A DNA stretch of 64,000 nt from assembly GCF_014306135.1 (NCBI RefSeq), contig NZ_JACRWD010000005.1:53757-117756 (forward strand), in the 5' to 3' direction. The DNA comes from Paraclostridium hominis (GTDB lineage: Bacteria > Bacillota > Clostridia > Peptostreptococcales > Peptostreptococcaceae). The translations under genes and the position numbers were made by a program. Under the pieces are notes generated by a model that saw nothing but the letters and a program-made list of their open reading frames with translations, was not told the DNA's origin and did not search any database. The first letter of the stretch is position 1. Every line of letters begins with the position of its first letter. Below are positions 1 to 6,761 of the stretch, in pieces.

Positions 1-1
1 T

Positions 2-499
2 AGAATACCTATGATACAAAAAGCTATAGCTAATTTATCAAGAGAATATGGAACTTATATAGGAAAATATAATGGAGTAGATTATTATGATTTTCCTACA
101 CCAGAGCAATTAAATAAAGCTTCGATAGAAGAAATAAGATCTTGTTCTACAGGGTTTAGAGATAAATACATAAAGTCTACAACAGAAGCTGTTGTAACTA
201 GTAATGATAATGTATATAAATATAGAGATTTAGATACAGAAGATTGTAGAAAGGAACTTCTTAAATTTAACGGAATTGGACCTAAAGTGTGTGATTGTAT
301 AGCGTTATTTGGTATGCAAAAGTATGACACATTCCCTGTTGATGTTTGGGTGAAGAGAGTAATGCAAGAATTTTATGTAGAAGACGATATGAGTTTGCCT
401 AAAATTAGAAAGTATGCTATAGATAAATTTGGAGACTTATCAGGTTTTGCTCAACAATATTTATTCTATTATGCACGTGAATTAGGTATAGGAAGATAA
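2..499 (+). CDS. ogg: 8-oxoguanine DNA glycosylase/AP lyase, C-terminal part
   Basis: This is the C-terminal part of an Ogg-type base-excision repair glycosylase that removes 8-oxoguanine and nicks the abasic site. The frame is open to the left edge (codons RIP precede the first ATG at 11), so the gene starts before the window and that ATG is internal. The helix-hairpin-helix reads KFNGIGPKVCDCIALF, with the catalytic lysine after GIGP, and FPVDVWVKRVM carries the catalytic aspartate. The usual ending YLFYYAREL is present. Cardiolipin synthase follows 14 bases later and may be co-transcribed. The fold and catalytic pair are clear; only the missing N-terminus prevents full confirmation. Confidence 0.88.
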   Translation, partial: RIPMIQKAIANLSREYGTYIGKYNGVDYYDFPTPEQLNKASIEEIRSCSTGFRDKYIKSTTEAVVTSNDNVYKYRDLDTEDCRKELLKFNGIGPKVCDCIALFGMQKYDTFPVDVWVKRVMQEFYVEDDMSLPKIRKYAIDKFGDLSGFAQQYLFYYARELGIGR

Positions 500-513
500 C
501 TAAAGGAGGCTTT

Positions 514-2004
514 ATGGTTGCTTTAGATATAATACTCTTAAGCTATGTAATAATATCATACATAGCTGGTATTATAGTTTCTATTAATATAATACTTCAA
601 AATAGAGATCCAGCTAAGACTATGGCTTGGCTATTAATATTTATATTATTACCAGGGGTAGGTTTAGTTATATATGCAGTATTGGGACGAAATATAAGAA
701 AGAGAAAAATATTTAATACACAAAAACTAGCTACAAATATAAAAGAAAATAATTTATTTAAAAATATGGAGTCTATAGAAGAGCTAGTTGAATTAGAACA
801 AAGAGCTATAAATGATAATAATTTAATTAAAGATGAATATTATGAAGGTATAAAAAAGAAGGTAATAAGTTTACTTTTAAATACAGGGAAATTTCCATTT
901 ACGACTAATAACAACGTTAAAGTATTTATAGATGGAAACGAAAAATTTGAAAGTTTACTAAAAGATATAGAACAAGCAAAAGAGCATATTCACTTAGAAT
1001 ATTTTATAATAAAAAATAGTGAGATAGGCATTAAATTAAAGGAATTATTAATAAAGAAAGCAAATGAAGGAGTAAGTATAAAAATCTTATATGATGATGT
1101 TGGATGTTGGAGGTTTTGGTTTCATAGAAAATTCTTTCAAGATATGAAAGATGAAGGTATAGAAATAGTACCATTTTTACCAGCAAAGTTTCCTATAATA
1201 GGGGGCAAAATCAATTATAGAAATCACCGTAAAATTGCTATAATTGATGGTCATATAGGTTATACGGGTGGCATAAATATAGGTGATGAGTATATGGGTA
1301 AAAATAAAAAGTTTGGATACTGGAGGGATACCCATATAAGAATAGAAGGTAGCTCTGTTTATATGCTGCAAATGGTATTTTTAATTGATTGGTATTATAC
1401 GACTCAAAAAGAATCATTTGACGAACAATATTTTCCAAAATTAAGTAATATGGGCAACTCGATGATACAAGTTGTTGCTACTGGTCCAGATAGTGATTGG
1501 GAAGCTATACATTATGCATATTTTTCAGCTATTTGTAATGCTAAGGAAAGGGTTTATATAGAGACTCCATATTTTATACCAGATGAGAGTTTGTTAAGGG
1601 CATTAAAAAGTGCAGCACTTAGTGGAGTTGATGTAAGAATTATATTTCCAAGTATCGCAGATCATAAAATTGTACATCAAGCATCATATTCATATTTTGA
1701 TGATATTTTAAGGTCTGGAGGAAAAGTTTATTTATATAAAAAAGGATTTATACATTCAAAAGTAGTAATTATAGATGATAAGATTTCATCAATAGGTTCT
1801 GCAAATATGGATTTAAGAAGCTTTATGCTTAATTTTGAAATAAACGCATTTATTTATGATGAAAAAATAATAAGCAAAATAACAGATGATTTCTTTAAAG
1901 ATCTTGAAAATAGCGAAGAAATAAAATTAAAAGATTTTGAAAATAGACCATTTATAAAAAAATGGGCAGAATCTGTGGCAAGATTATTTTCTCCGATTTT
2001 ATAA
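514..2004 (+). CDS. cls: Cardiolipin synthase (PLD superfamily)
   Basis: This membrane enzyme joins two phosphatidylglycerols into cardiolipin plus glycerol. Two hydrophobic segments lie in the first 60 residues (the second near MAWLLIFILLPGVGL), followed by two phospholipase D domains. The HxKxxxxD motifs are H238/K240/D245 (NHRKIAIIDG) and H414/K416/D421 (IHSKVVIIDD). At 496 residues it has the usual length for Cls. The start is set by AAAGGAGG ending five bases before ATG 514. A GC-rich hairpin follows at 2014-2050. The order is ogg then cls on the same strand, with no functional link known to me. Confidence 0.95.
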   Translation: MVALDIILLSYVIISYIAGIIVSINIILQNRDPAKTMAWLLIFILLPGVGLVIYAVLGRNIRKRKIFNTQKLATNIKENNLFKNMESIEELVELEQRAINDNNLIKDEYYEGIKKKVISLLLNTGKFPFTTNNNVKVFIDGNEKFESLLKDIEQAKEHIHLEYFIIKNSEIGIKLKELLIKKANEGVSIKILYDDVGCWRFWFHRKFFQDMKDEGIEIVPFLPAKFPIIGGKINYRNHRKIAIIDGHIGYTGGINIGDEYMGKNKKFGYWRDTHIRIEGSSVYMLQMVFLIDWYYTTQKESFDEQYFPKLSNMGNSMIQVVATGPDSDWEAIHYAYFSAICNAKERVYIETPYFIPDESLLRALKSAALSGVDVRIIFPSIADHKIVHQASYSYFDDILRSGGKVYLYKKGFIHSKVVIIDDKISSIGSANMDLRSFMLNFEINAFIYDEKIISKITDDFFKDLENSEEIKLKDFENRPFIKKWAESVARLFSPIL

Positions 2005-2013
2005 ATATATTAT

Positions 2014-2050
2014 GCGAGGAGTTTTGTCAATATAAACAAAAATTCCTCGT
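2014..2050 (+). terminator. Hairpin after cls
   Basis: The arms GCGAGGAGTTTTGT (2014-2027) and ACAAAAATTCCTCGT (2036-2050) can pair around a short A/T loop. It is followed by an A-rich rather than a T-rich stretch, so it is only a weak intrinsic terminator candidate. Confidence 0.45.
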
Positions 2051-2081
2051 ATAAAAAATACATAAAATCTAGTTAAAACTA

Positions 2082-2144
2082 TTGAAAAATAAAAAAGTTT
2101 GATATATTATAAAATTATTAGCACTCTAATGAGTAGAGTGATAA
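2082..2144 (+). promoter_or_regulatory. groESL promoter with CIRCE operator (HrcA site)
   Basis: The left CIRCE arm TTAGCACTC (2118-2126) is perfect. Nine bases later the right arm GAGTGATAA (2136-2144) differs from the consensus GAGTGCTAA at one base. CIRCE is the binding site of the heat-shock repressor HrcA. A sigma-A promoter lies just upstream, with TTGAAA at 2082-2087 and TATTAT at 2105-2110 separated by 17 bases, so bound HrcA would cover the transcription start. The hrcA gene itself is not in the window. Confidence 0.9.
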
Positions 2145-2194
2145 AAAGGCTAATAAAAAATTTACATATATAAATTTCATTAGGAGGGATAATT

Positions 2195-2479
2195 ATGAGA
2201 ATAAGACCATTGGCTGACAGAGTAGTTATAAAGAAAATTGAAGCAGAAGAAAAAACTGCAAGTGGTATAGTTTTACCTGGGGCAGCTAAAGAACAACCTC
2301 AAATAGCTGAGGTAGTTGAAGTAGGACCTGGTGGAATAGTAGATGGTAAAGAAGTTAAGATGGAATTAAAAGTAGGAGATAAAGTAATATTCTCTAAATA
2401 TGCAGGATCAGAAGTTAAATTAGAAGGTCAAGAATATACTATATTAAAACAAAGTGAAATATTAGCAGTAGTTGAATAA
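2195..2479 (+). CDS. groES: Co-chaperonin GroES
   Basis: GroES is the heptameric 10-kDa lid of the GroEL folding chamber in the cytoplasm. The 94-residue length is standard. MRIRPLADRVVIKK at the N-terminus and GGIVDGKEV in the middle are typical, with the mobile-loop region TASGIVLPGAAKEQPQ between them. The RBS AGGAGGG lies just before ATG 2195. CIRCE upstream implies HrcA control. groEL follows after 20 bases in the same operon. Confidence 0.98.
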   Translation: MRIRPLADRVVIKKIEAEEKTASGIVLPGAAKEQPQIAEVVEVGPGGIVDGKEVKMELKVGDKVIFSKYAGSEVKLEGQEYTILKQSEILAVVE

Positions 2480-2499
2480 TATTAGGGGAGGGATATAAA

Positions 2500-4122
2500 A
2501 TGGCTAAAGAAATAAAATTCGCTCAAGATTCAAGATCAGCTTTAGAAGCTGGTGTAAATAAATTAGCAGATACTGTAAAGGTAACATTAGGACCTAAAGG
2601 AAGAAATGTTATATTAGATAAAAAATTTGGAGCACCACTTATAACTAATGATGGTGTTACTATAGCTAAAGAAATAGAATTAGAAGATAGATTTGAAAAT
2701 ATGGGAGCTCAATTAGTTAAAGAAGTTGCTACTAAAACTAATGACGTAGCAGGAGATGGAACTACAACTGCAACAGTTCTTGCTCAAGCTATAATAAGAG
2801 AAGGATTAAAAAATGTAACTGCAGGAGCTAATCCAATATTAATTAGAAAAGGAATACAAAAAGCTGTTGAAGTATCAGTTGAAGAATTAAAAAAACAATC
2901 AAAAACTATAGAAACTAAAGAATCTATATCTCAAGTTGCTTCTATATCTGCTGGAGATGAAGAAGTAGGAAATCTAATAGCAGAAGCTATGGAGATAGTA
3001 GGTAAAGATGGAGTTATAACTGTTGAAGAATCTAAGACTATGCATACTGAATTAGATGCAGTTGAAGGTATGCAATTTGATAGAGGATTTGTTTCAGCTT
3101 ACATGGTAACTGATGTTGACAAAATGGAAGCTGTATTAAATGATCCATATATATTAATAACAGATAGAAAAATAACTAATATACAAGATATATTACCTGT
3201 TCTTGAGCAAATAGTTCAACAAGGTAAAAAATTATTAATAGTAGCTGAAGATGTAGAAGGAGAAGCATTATCTACATTAGTAGTTAACAAATTAAGAGGA
3301 ACATTTGAAGTAGTTGCTGTTAAGGCTCCAGGATTTGGAGATAGAAGAAAAGCTATGCTTGAAGATATAGCAGTACTTACTGGAGGAACAGTTATATCTG
3401 AAGAATTAGGATATGATTTAAAAGAAGCAGATTTATCTATGTTAGGTAGAGCAGGTTCTGTTAAAGTAACTAAAGAAAGTACTACAATAGTAGATGGTGC
3501 TGGAGACAAGAAAGCTATAGAAGATAGAGTAGCTCAAATAAAACATCAAATTGAGCAAACTACTTCTGAATTTGATACAGAAAAATTAATGGAAAGATTA
3601 GCTAAACTTGCTGGTGGAGTAGCTGTTATAAAAGTTGGAGCTGCAACAGAAGTTGAAATGAAAGAAAGAAAATTAAGAATAGAAGATGCTCTAAATGCTA
3701 CAAGAGCAGCTGTTGAGGAAGGTATAGTTGCTGGTGGTGGTACTGCATTAGTTAGTGTTATACCAGTTGTAGATAAATTAATAGAAGAACTTGAAGGAGA
3801 ACTTCAAGTTGGGGCTAAAATAATAAGAAGAGCTTTAGAAGAACCATTAAGACAAATAGCTATTAATGCTGGTCTTGAAGGAGCTGTTATAATACAAAAA
3901 GTTATAAATGAAGAGGCTGAAGTAGGATTTGATGCTTTAAATGAAAAATACGTGAATATGATAGAAGCTGGTATAGTTGATCCAACTAAGGTAACTAGAA
4001 GTGCGTTACAAAATGCTGCATCTATAGCAGGTGTATTTTTAACTACTGAGGCTGCTGTTGCTGATCTTCCAGAAAGCGAGCCAGTACCTGGAATGGGTGG
4101 AGGAATGCCTCCAATGATGTAG
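2500..4122 (+). CDS. groEL: Chaperonin GroEL
   Basis: GroEL is the 60-kDa ATP-dependent chaperonin that folds cytosolic proteins with GroES. The protein has 540 residues. It shows the nucleotide-binding motifs KVTLGPKGRNV and AGDGTTTATVLAQ and the usual order of equatorial, intermediate and apical domains. The C-terminal tail is a short Gly/Met-rich version ending GMGGGMPPMM. The start follows GGGGAGGG. It is the second gene of the CIRCE-controlled operon. A structured RNA-like segment and a strong terminator lie downstream before larB. Confidence 0.99.
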   Translation: MAKEIKFAQDSRSALEAGVNKLADTVKVTLGPKGRNVILDKKFGAPLITNDGVTIAKEIELEDRFENMGAQLVKEVATKTNDVAGDGTTTATVLAQAIIREGLKNVTAGANPILIRKGIQKAVEVSVEELKKQSKTIETKESISQVASISAGDEEVGNLIAEAMEIVGKDGVITVEESKTMHTELDAVEGMQFDRGFVSAYMVTDVDKMEAVLNDPYILITDRKITNIQDILPVLEQIVQQGKKLLIVAEDVEGEALSTLVVNKLRGTFEVVAVKAPGFGDRRKAMLEDIAVLTGGTVISEELGYDLKEADLSMLGRAGSVKVTKESTTIVDGAGDKKAIEDRVAQIKHQIEQTTSEFDTEKLMERLAKLAGGVAVIKVGAATEVEMKERKLRIEDALNATRAAVEEGIVAGGGTALVSVIPVVDKLIEELEGELQVGAKIIRRALEEPLRQIAINAGLEGAVIIQKVINEEAEVGFDALNEKYVNMIEAGIVDPTKVTRSALQNAASIAGVFLTTEAAVADLPESEPVPGMGGGMPPMM

Positions 4123-4128
4123 GTTGGT

Positions 4129-4257
4129 AATAGTAAGCTTTGGTTGGCATCGTGTTAATTATAGTTGTTTCATTCACTTAAAGACCTATAGGGCATGGTC
4201 TTTAACGTTTCTTCAACAATTATAATTAACACTTCGCCCTTTGTAATTCTTATTATT
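4129..4257 (+). ncRNA. Unidentified structured RNA between groEL and larB
   Basis: The RNA would fold into nested helices. P1 is AATAGTAAG (4129-4137) with CTTATTATT (4249-4257). Then GGC (4146-4148) pairs with GCC (4236-4238) across a symmetric ATC/TTC internal loop. A 12-bp helix follows, GTGTTAATTATA (4152-4163) with TATAATTAACAC (4221-4232), then GTTG/CAAC with a three-base bulge. An apical 9-bp hairpin, TTAAAGACC (4178-4186) with GGTCTTTAA (4197-4205), has the loop TATAGGGCAT. A strong terminator at 4283-4328 follows, ahead of larB. It matches no riboswitch class I can name. It may be a leader aptamer for larBC, a processed small RNA or the 3' UTR of groEL; which is undecided. Confidence 0.4.
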
Positions 4258-4282
4258 TAACTTATTGTGATAAGAGAAAAAT

Positions 4283-4328
4283 AAAAAGAGATAATTTGAA
4301 ATTGATTTTTTCAAATTATCTCTTTTTT
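4283..4328 (+). terminator. Strong intrinsic terminator upstream of larB
   Basis: A long A/T-rich stem built on AGAGATAATTTGAA, its complement TTCAAATTATCTCT and a run of six T makes a clear rho-independent terminator. It ends groESL transcription, or acts as the off-switch of a leader RNA for larB 92 bases downstream. Confidence 0.85.
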
Positions 4329-4419
4329 ATATGTAAATATTATATGGAACTGGGTGGCTGGAAAAGGTATGCTTAGTGTGTTAAAATTATTATTAAACAA
4401 CCAATAATAGGGGGAACTT

Positions 4420-5163
4420 ATGGATATTAGAAATTTACTAGAAGAAGTTAAAAATGGTGATATAGATATAGATTTAGCTATTGATAAATTAAAAGATTTA
4501 CCTTATGAGGATATAGGATATGCAAATATTGACCATCATAGGCAAATAAGAAATGGATATCCAGAAGTTATATATTGTGAAGGAAAAAGTGATGAACATA
4601 TATTAGGGATTATAAAAAGAATGAAGGAAAAATGTTCTAATATATTAGGAACTAGATGTAGGAAAGATACTTATGAGAAGGTAAAAAACGTATATCCAAA
4701 TTGTGAGTATGAAGAATTATCTAGAATTTTAAAAATACAAAATAAGCCTATAAAGAATGTAGGTAAAGGGAAAATTGTAGTTGTTACGGGAGGTACTTCA
4801 GATATTCCTGTAGCAGATGAAGCTTATTATACAGCTAAATTTTTAGGAAATGAAGTAGAAAGAGTTTATGATGTTGGAGTAGCAGGTATACATAGATTAT
4901 TAAATAAAATGAGTATACTTAAATCAGCTAGGGTATTAATAGTTGTAGCAGGTATGGAAGGTGCACTTCCAAGTGTTGTAGGGGGACTAGTTGATGTACC
5001 TGTTATAGCAGTTCCTACATCTGTGGGGTATGGAGCCAATTTTGGTGGTCTTTCAGCTCTTTTAACCATGCTAAATAGCTGTGCATCAGGTATATCGGTA
5101 GTTAATATAGATAATGGATTTGGAGCTGGCTATTTGGCTGCTACTATAAATAAATTAGATTAA
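4420..5163 (+). CDS. larB: LarB, nickel-pincer cofactor biosynthesis carboxylase
   Basis: LarB carboxylates and hydrolyses nicotinic acid adenine dinucleotide, the first step to the nickel-pincer nucleotide cofactor of lactate racemase-type enzymes. The protein has 247 residues, normal for LarB. The N-terminal region has the family pattern YANIDHHRQIRNGYPEVIYC. The C-terminal half is the PurE-like domain: VVTGGTSDIPVADEA, then DVGVAGIHRL and GMEGALPSVVGGLVDVPVIA. GGGGG precedes ATG 4420. larC follows 25 bases later. larE and larA are not in the window, so the target enzyme must be encoded elsewhere. Confidence 0.95.
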   Translation: MDIRNLLEEVKNGDIDIDLAIDKLKDLPYEDIGYANIDHHRQIRNGYPEVIYCEGKSDEHILGIIKRMKEKCSNILGTRCRKDTYEKVKNVYPNCEYEELSRILKIQNKPIKNVGKGKIVVVTGGTSDIPVADEAYYTAKFLGNEVERVYDVGVAGIHRLLNKMSILKSARVLIVVAGMEGALPSVVGGLVDVPVIAVPTSVGYGANFGGLSALLTMLNSCASGISVVNIDNGFGAGYLAATINKLD

Positions 5164-5188
5164 CACTAATTAAATGGGAGTGTAAATT

Positions 5189-5926
5189 ATGTTAGAAGAA
5201 AGAGTTTTATATTTTGATATAGTAAATGGTATTTCTGGGGATATGACTATGGCTAGTTTAATAAATGCAGGAGTTCCATCAGAAATATTTTTAGAAGAAA
5301 TGAATAAGCTTAATCTAGATGACGAGTTTAGTATAGAAATAGATTATAAAAATGAAAGTGGTATAGTAGGGACAAAAGTTAATGTAATAGCAAAAGAAAC
5401 TCATGCTCATAGATACTTAGTAGATGTATTTGAAATTATTGATAATTCATCTTTAAAGGATAGTATAAAAGACAGAGCTAAAAAGATATTTATGACTGTA
5501 GCAGAGGCAGAAGCTAAAGTACATGGAACAACTATAGATAAAATACACTTTCATGAAGTTGGAGCTATTGACTCTATAGTTGATATAGTAGGTTGTTCAG
5601 TATTAATAGATTTATTAAATATAGATAAGATATATTCAAGTTCTGTACCTGTTGGTTCTGGTACTGTAAAGTGTGATCATGGTATTATGCCAGTTCCAGC
5701 ACCTGCTACAATTGAGATATTAAAAGGAGTTCCAATTAAATTAAATACTGTAAATGGTGAATGTACAACTCCTACTGGAGCTGCAATAATAAAAACTTTA
5801 TGTGATGAATTTGTAGATGTATTAGAATTTGAGGTAGAGCAAGTTGGCTATGGAATAGGTCATAAAAAGTTTGAAATGCCAAATATGCTTAGAACTATAG
5901 TTGGTATAAAAAAAAAGAAGAACTAA
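5189..5926 (+). CDS. larC: LarC N-terminal part (LarC1), zero-frame product
   Basis: LarC is the CTP-dependent nickel insertase that completes the nickel-pincer nucleotide. This reading frame gives the N-terminal 245 residues, with the family features LYFDIVNGISGDMTMASL, IHFHEVGAIDSIVDIVG and VPVPAPATIEILKG. It then runs into KKKN and stops at 5924-5926 directly after nine A. The remaining LarC sequence continues without a gap in the -1 frame, so this is one gene divided by a frameshift site. In Lactobacillus plantarum LarC is likewise made from larC1 and larC2 by programmed frameshifting (recalled from the literature). A shorter LarC1 may also accumulate. Sequencing error in the A run is the main alternative. 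Confidence 0.92.
   Translation: MLEERVLYFDIVNGISGDMTMASLINAGVPSEIFLEEMNKLNLDDEFSIEIDYKNESGIVGTKVNVIAKETHAHRYLVDVFEIIDNSSLKDSIKDRAKKIFMTVAEAEAKVHGTTIDKIHFHEVGAIDSIVDIVGCSVLIDLLNIDKIYSSSVPVGSGTVKCDHGIMPVPAPATIEILKGVPIKLNTVNGECTTPTGAAIIKTLCDEFVDVLEFEVEQVGYGIGHKKFEMPNMLRTIVGIKKKKN
5911..5917 (+). other. Candidate programmed -1 frameshift site in larC
   Basis: Within A9 (5908-5916) followed by G, the zero-frame codons AAA AAA AAG contain A_AAA_AAG, the same slippery heptamer used by E. coli dnaX. A -1 slip moves reading from LarC1 (stop at 5924) into the frame that reads EELIYEINANIDDMSSEI, the canonical middle of LarC. No strong Shine-Dalgarno stimulator is visible just upstream, and only a weak AATTT/AAATT hairpin lies downstream. 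RNA polymerase slippage on A9, adding one A, would give the same product. Confidence 0.8.
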
Positions 5927-5955
5927 TTTATGAAATTAATGCAAATATAGATGAT

Positions 5956-6360
5956 ATGTCTTCTGAGATTTTTTCTTATTTATATGAGAAATTAATAGAA
6001 GATGGAGCTTTAGATGTATACACACAAAGCATATATATGAAAAAAAACAGACCTGCAATTAAGTTATCTGTGTTATGTAATGAGATAGATTTAGACAAAT
6101 TTATTGAAACGATATTGATAGAAACTAGTACTTTTGGAGTTAGATATCATATATATAATAGGAAGACTCTTTTAAGAGAGTTTGATAAAGTACATTGTGA
6201 ATATGGAGATGTAACAGTTAAAATAGGATATTATAAAAATAAAATTGTAAAAGTTACTCCTGAATATGAGGAGTGTAAAATGATAGCTAAAAGGGCTAAT
6301 ATATCCATAAAAACTGTCTATGATAGCATAAACTGTTCAATAAAAAATAAATTCATATAA
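5956..6360 (+). CDS. larC: LarC C-terminal part (LarC2), -1 frame
   Basis: This is the C-terminal domain of the nickel insertase LarC, in the -1 frame relative to 5189-5926. The frame is open back through the A9 run, and the residues before ATG 5956 (EELIYEINANIDD) are conserved LarC sequence. The functional protein is therefore most likely the fusion of about 390 residues made by frameshifting. The ATG at 5956 has no good RBS, arguing against separate initiation. Family signs are SEIFSYLYEKLIEDGALDVY and MKKNRPA, and the end VTPEYEECKMIAKRANIS is typical. The gene ends just before the guaBA leader. Confidence 0.88.
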   Translation: MSSEIFSYLYEKLIEDGALDVYTQSIYMKKNRPAIKLSVLCNEIDLDKFIETILIETSTFGVRYHIYNRKTLLREFDKVHCEYGDVTVKIGYYKNKIVKVTPEYEECKMIAKRANISIKTVYDSINCSIKNKFI

Positions 6361-6365
6361 AAATG

Positions 6366-6394
6366 TTGACACGAGTAATAAAATTTGATAAATT
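6366..6394 (+). promoter_or_regulatory. Promoter of the guaBA leader
   Basis: A perfect -35 TTGACA (6366-6371) is followed after 17 bases by TAAATT (6389-6394). This places the start of transcription about 40 bases before the guanine aptamer. Confidence 0.6.
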
Positions 6395-6440
6395 AATAAA
6401 CAACTTATTACAACGTGTATACAATATCGCAAATAAAAAT

Positions 6441-6511
6441 CACTCATATATACTCAGAAATATGGTCTGAGAGTTTCTACCGAAGTACCGAAAATACATC
6501 GACTATGAGTG
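6441..6511 (+). promoter_or_regulatory. Guanine riboswitch aptamer (purine class)
   Basis: P1 is CACTCAT (6441-6447) with ATGAGTG (6505-6511). P2 is CTCAGA/TCTGAG with the L2 loop containing ATATGG. The junction J2/3 reads GTTTCTACC, the hallmark of the purine class. P3 is GAAGTA/TACATC with an L3 starting CCG, and it has one A-A mismatch. J3/1 reads GACTATG, with C at the position equivalent to nucleotide 74 of xpt, which specifies guanine rather than adenine. The downstream genes guaB and guaA make GMP, consistent with feedback by guanine. Confidence 0.95.
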
Positions 6512-6659
6512 AAATTATTATAACAAAGTTCTATCATCGTAAGTAAATTTGTAGGCTGATACTAAATCCCTACAGGTTAGCTATAAATAAATGAACTTTG
6601 GGAATCTGTATAGTAATTTCACTTATATTAAAATAAGAAATTATTATACAGATTTTTTT
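6512..6659 (+). terminator. Riboswitch expression platform: antiterminator/terminator switch
   Basis: The terminator pairs AATCTGTATAGTAATTTC (6603-6620) with GAAATTATTATACAGATT (6637-6654), followed by five T. The 3' side of aptamer P1 plus the next bases (AGTGAAATTATTATA) can instead pair with TATAGTAATTTCACT (6610-6624), forming an antiterminator that excludes both P1 and the terminator. Guanine binding would hold P1 and stop transcription. Between the competing arms is a separate structure closed by CAAAGTTC (6524-6531) and GAACTTTG (6593-6600), with an inner TGTAGG/CCTACA hairpin. Confidence 0.85.
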
Positions 6660-6761
6660 ATATTTTTATAATTTTAATATTTAACAATTTTAAGCATAAA
6701 AATTTTTAATTATATAAAAATAATAAGTAAGCATAAAAAAATAACGAAGGGGGCAACTGAT

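Noticed and set aside
3216..3509. Open frame on the minus strand inside groEL
   Set aside because: It mirrors the codon pattern of groEL, has no RBS and low-complexity Ser/Thr/Pro content. It is a shadow frame.
4346..4372. T-box-like GGGTGG before larB
   Set aside because: It lacks the T-box bulge sequence GGGTGGTACCGCG and a specifier stem, and larB is not an amino-acid gene.
5908..6360. larC as a pseudogene by frameshift mutation
   Set aside because: Both halves are fully conserved, the break falls exactly on an in-phase A_AAA_AAG heptamer, and frameshifted larC is known elsewhere. Programmed frameshifting is more likely, although a sequencing error remains possible.
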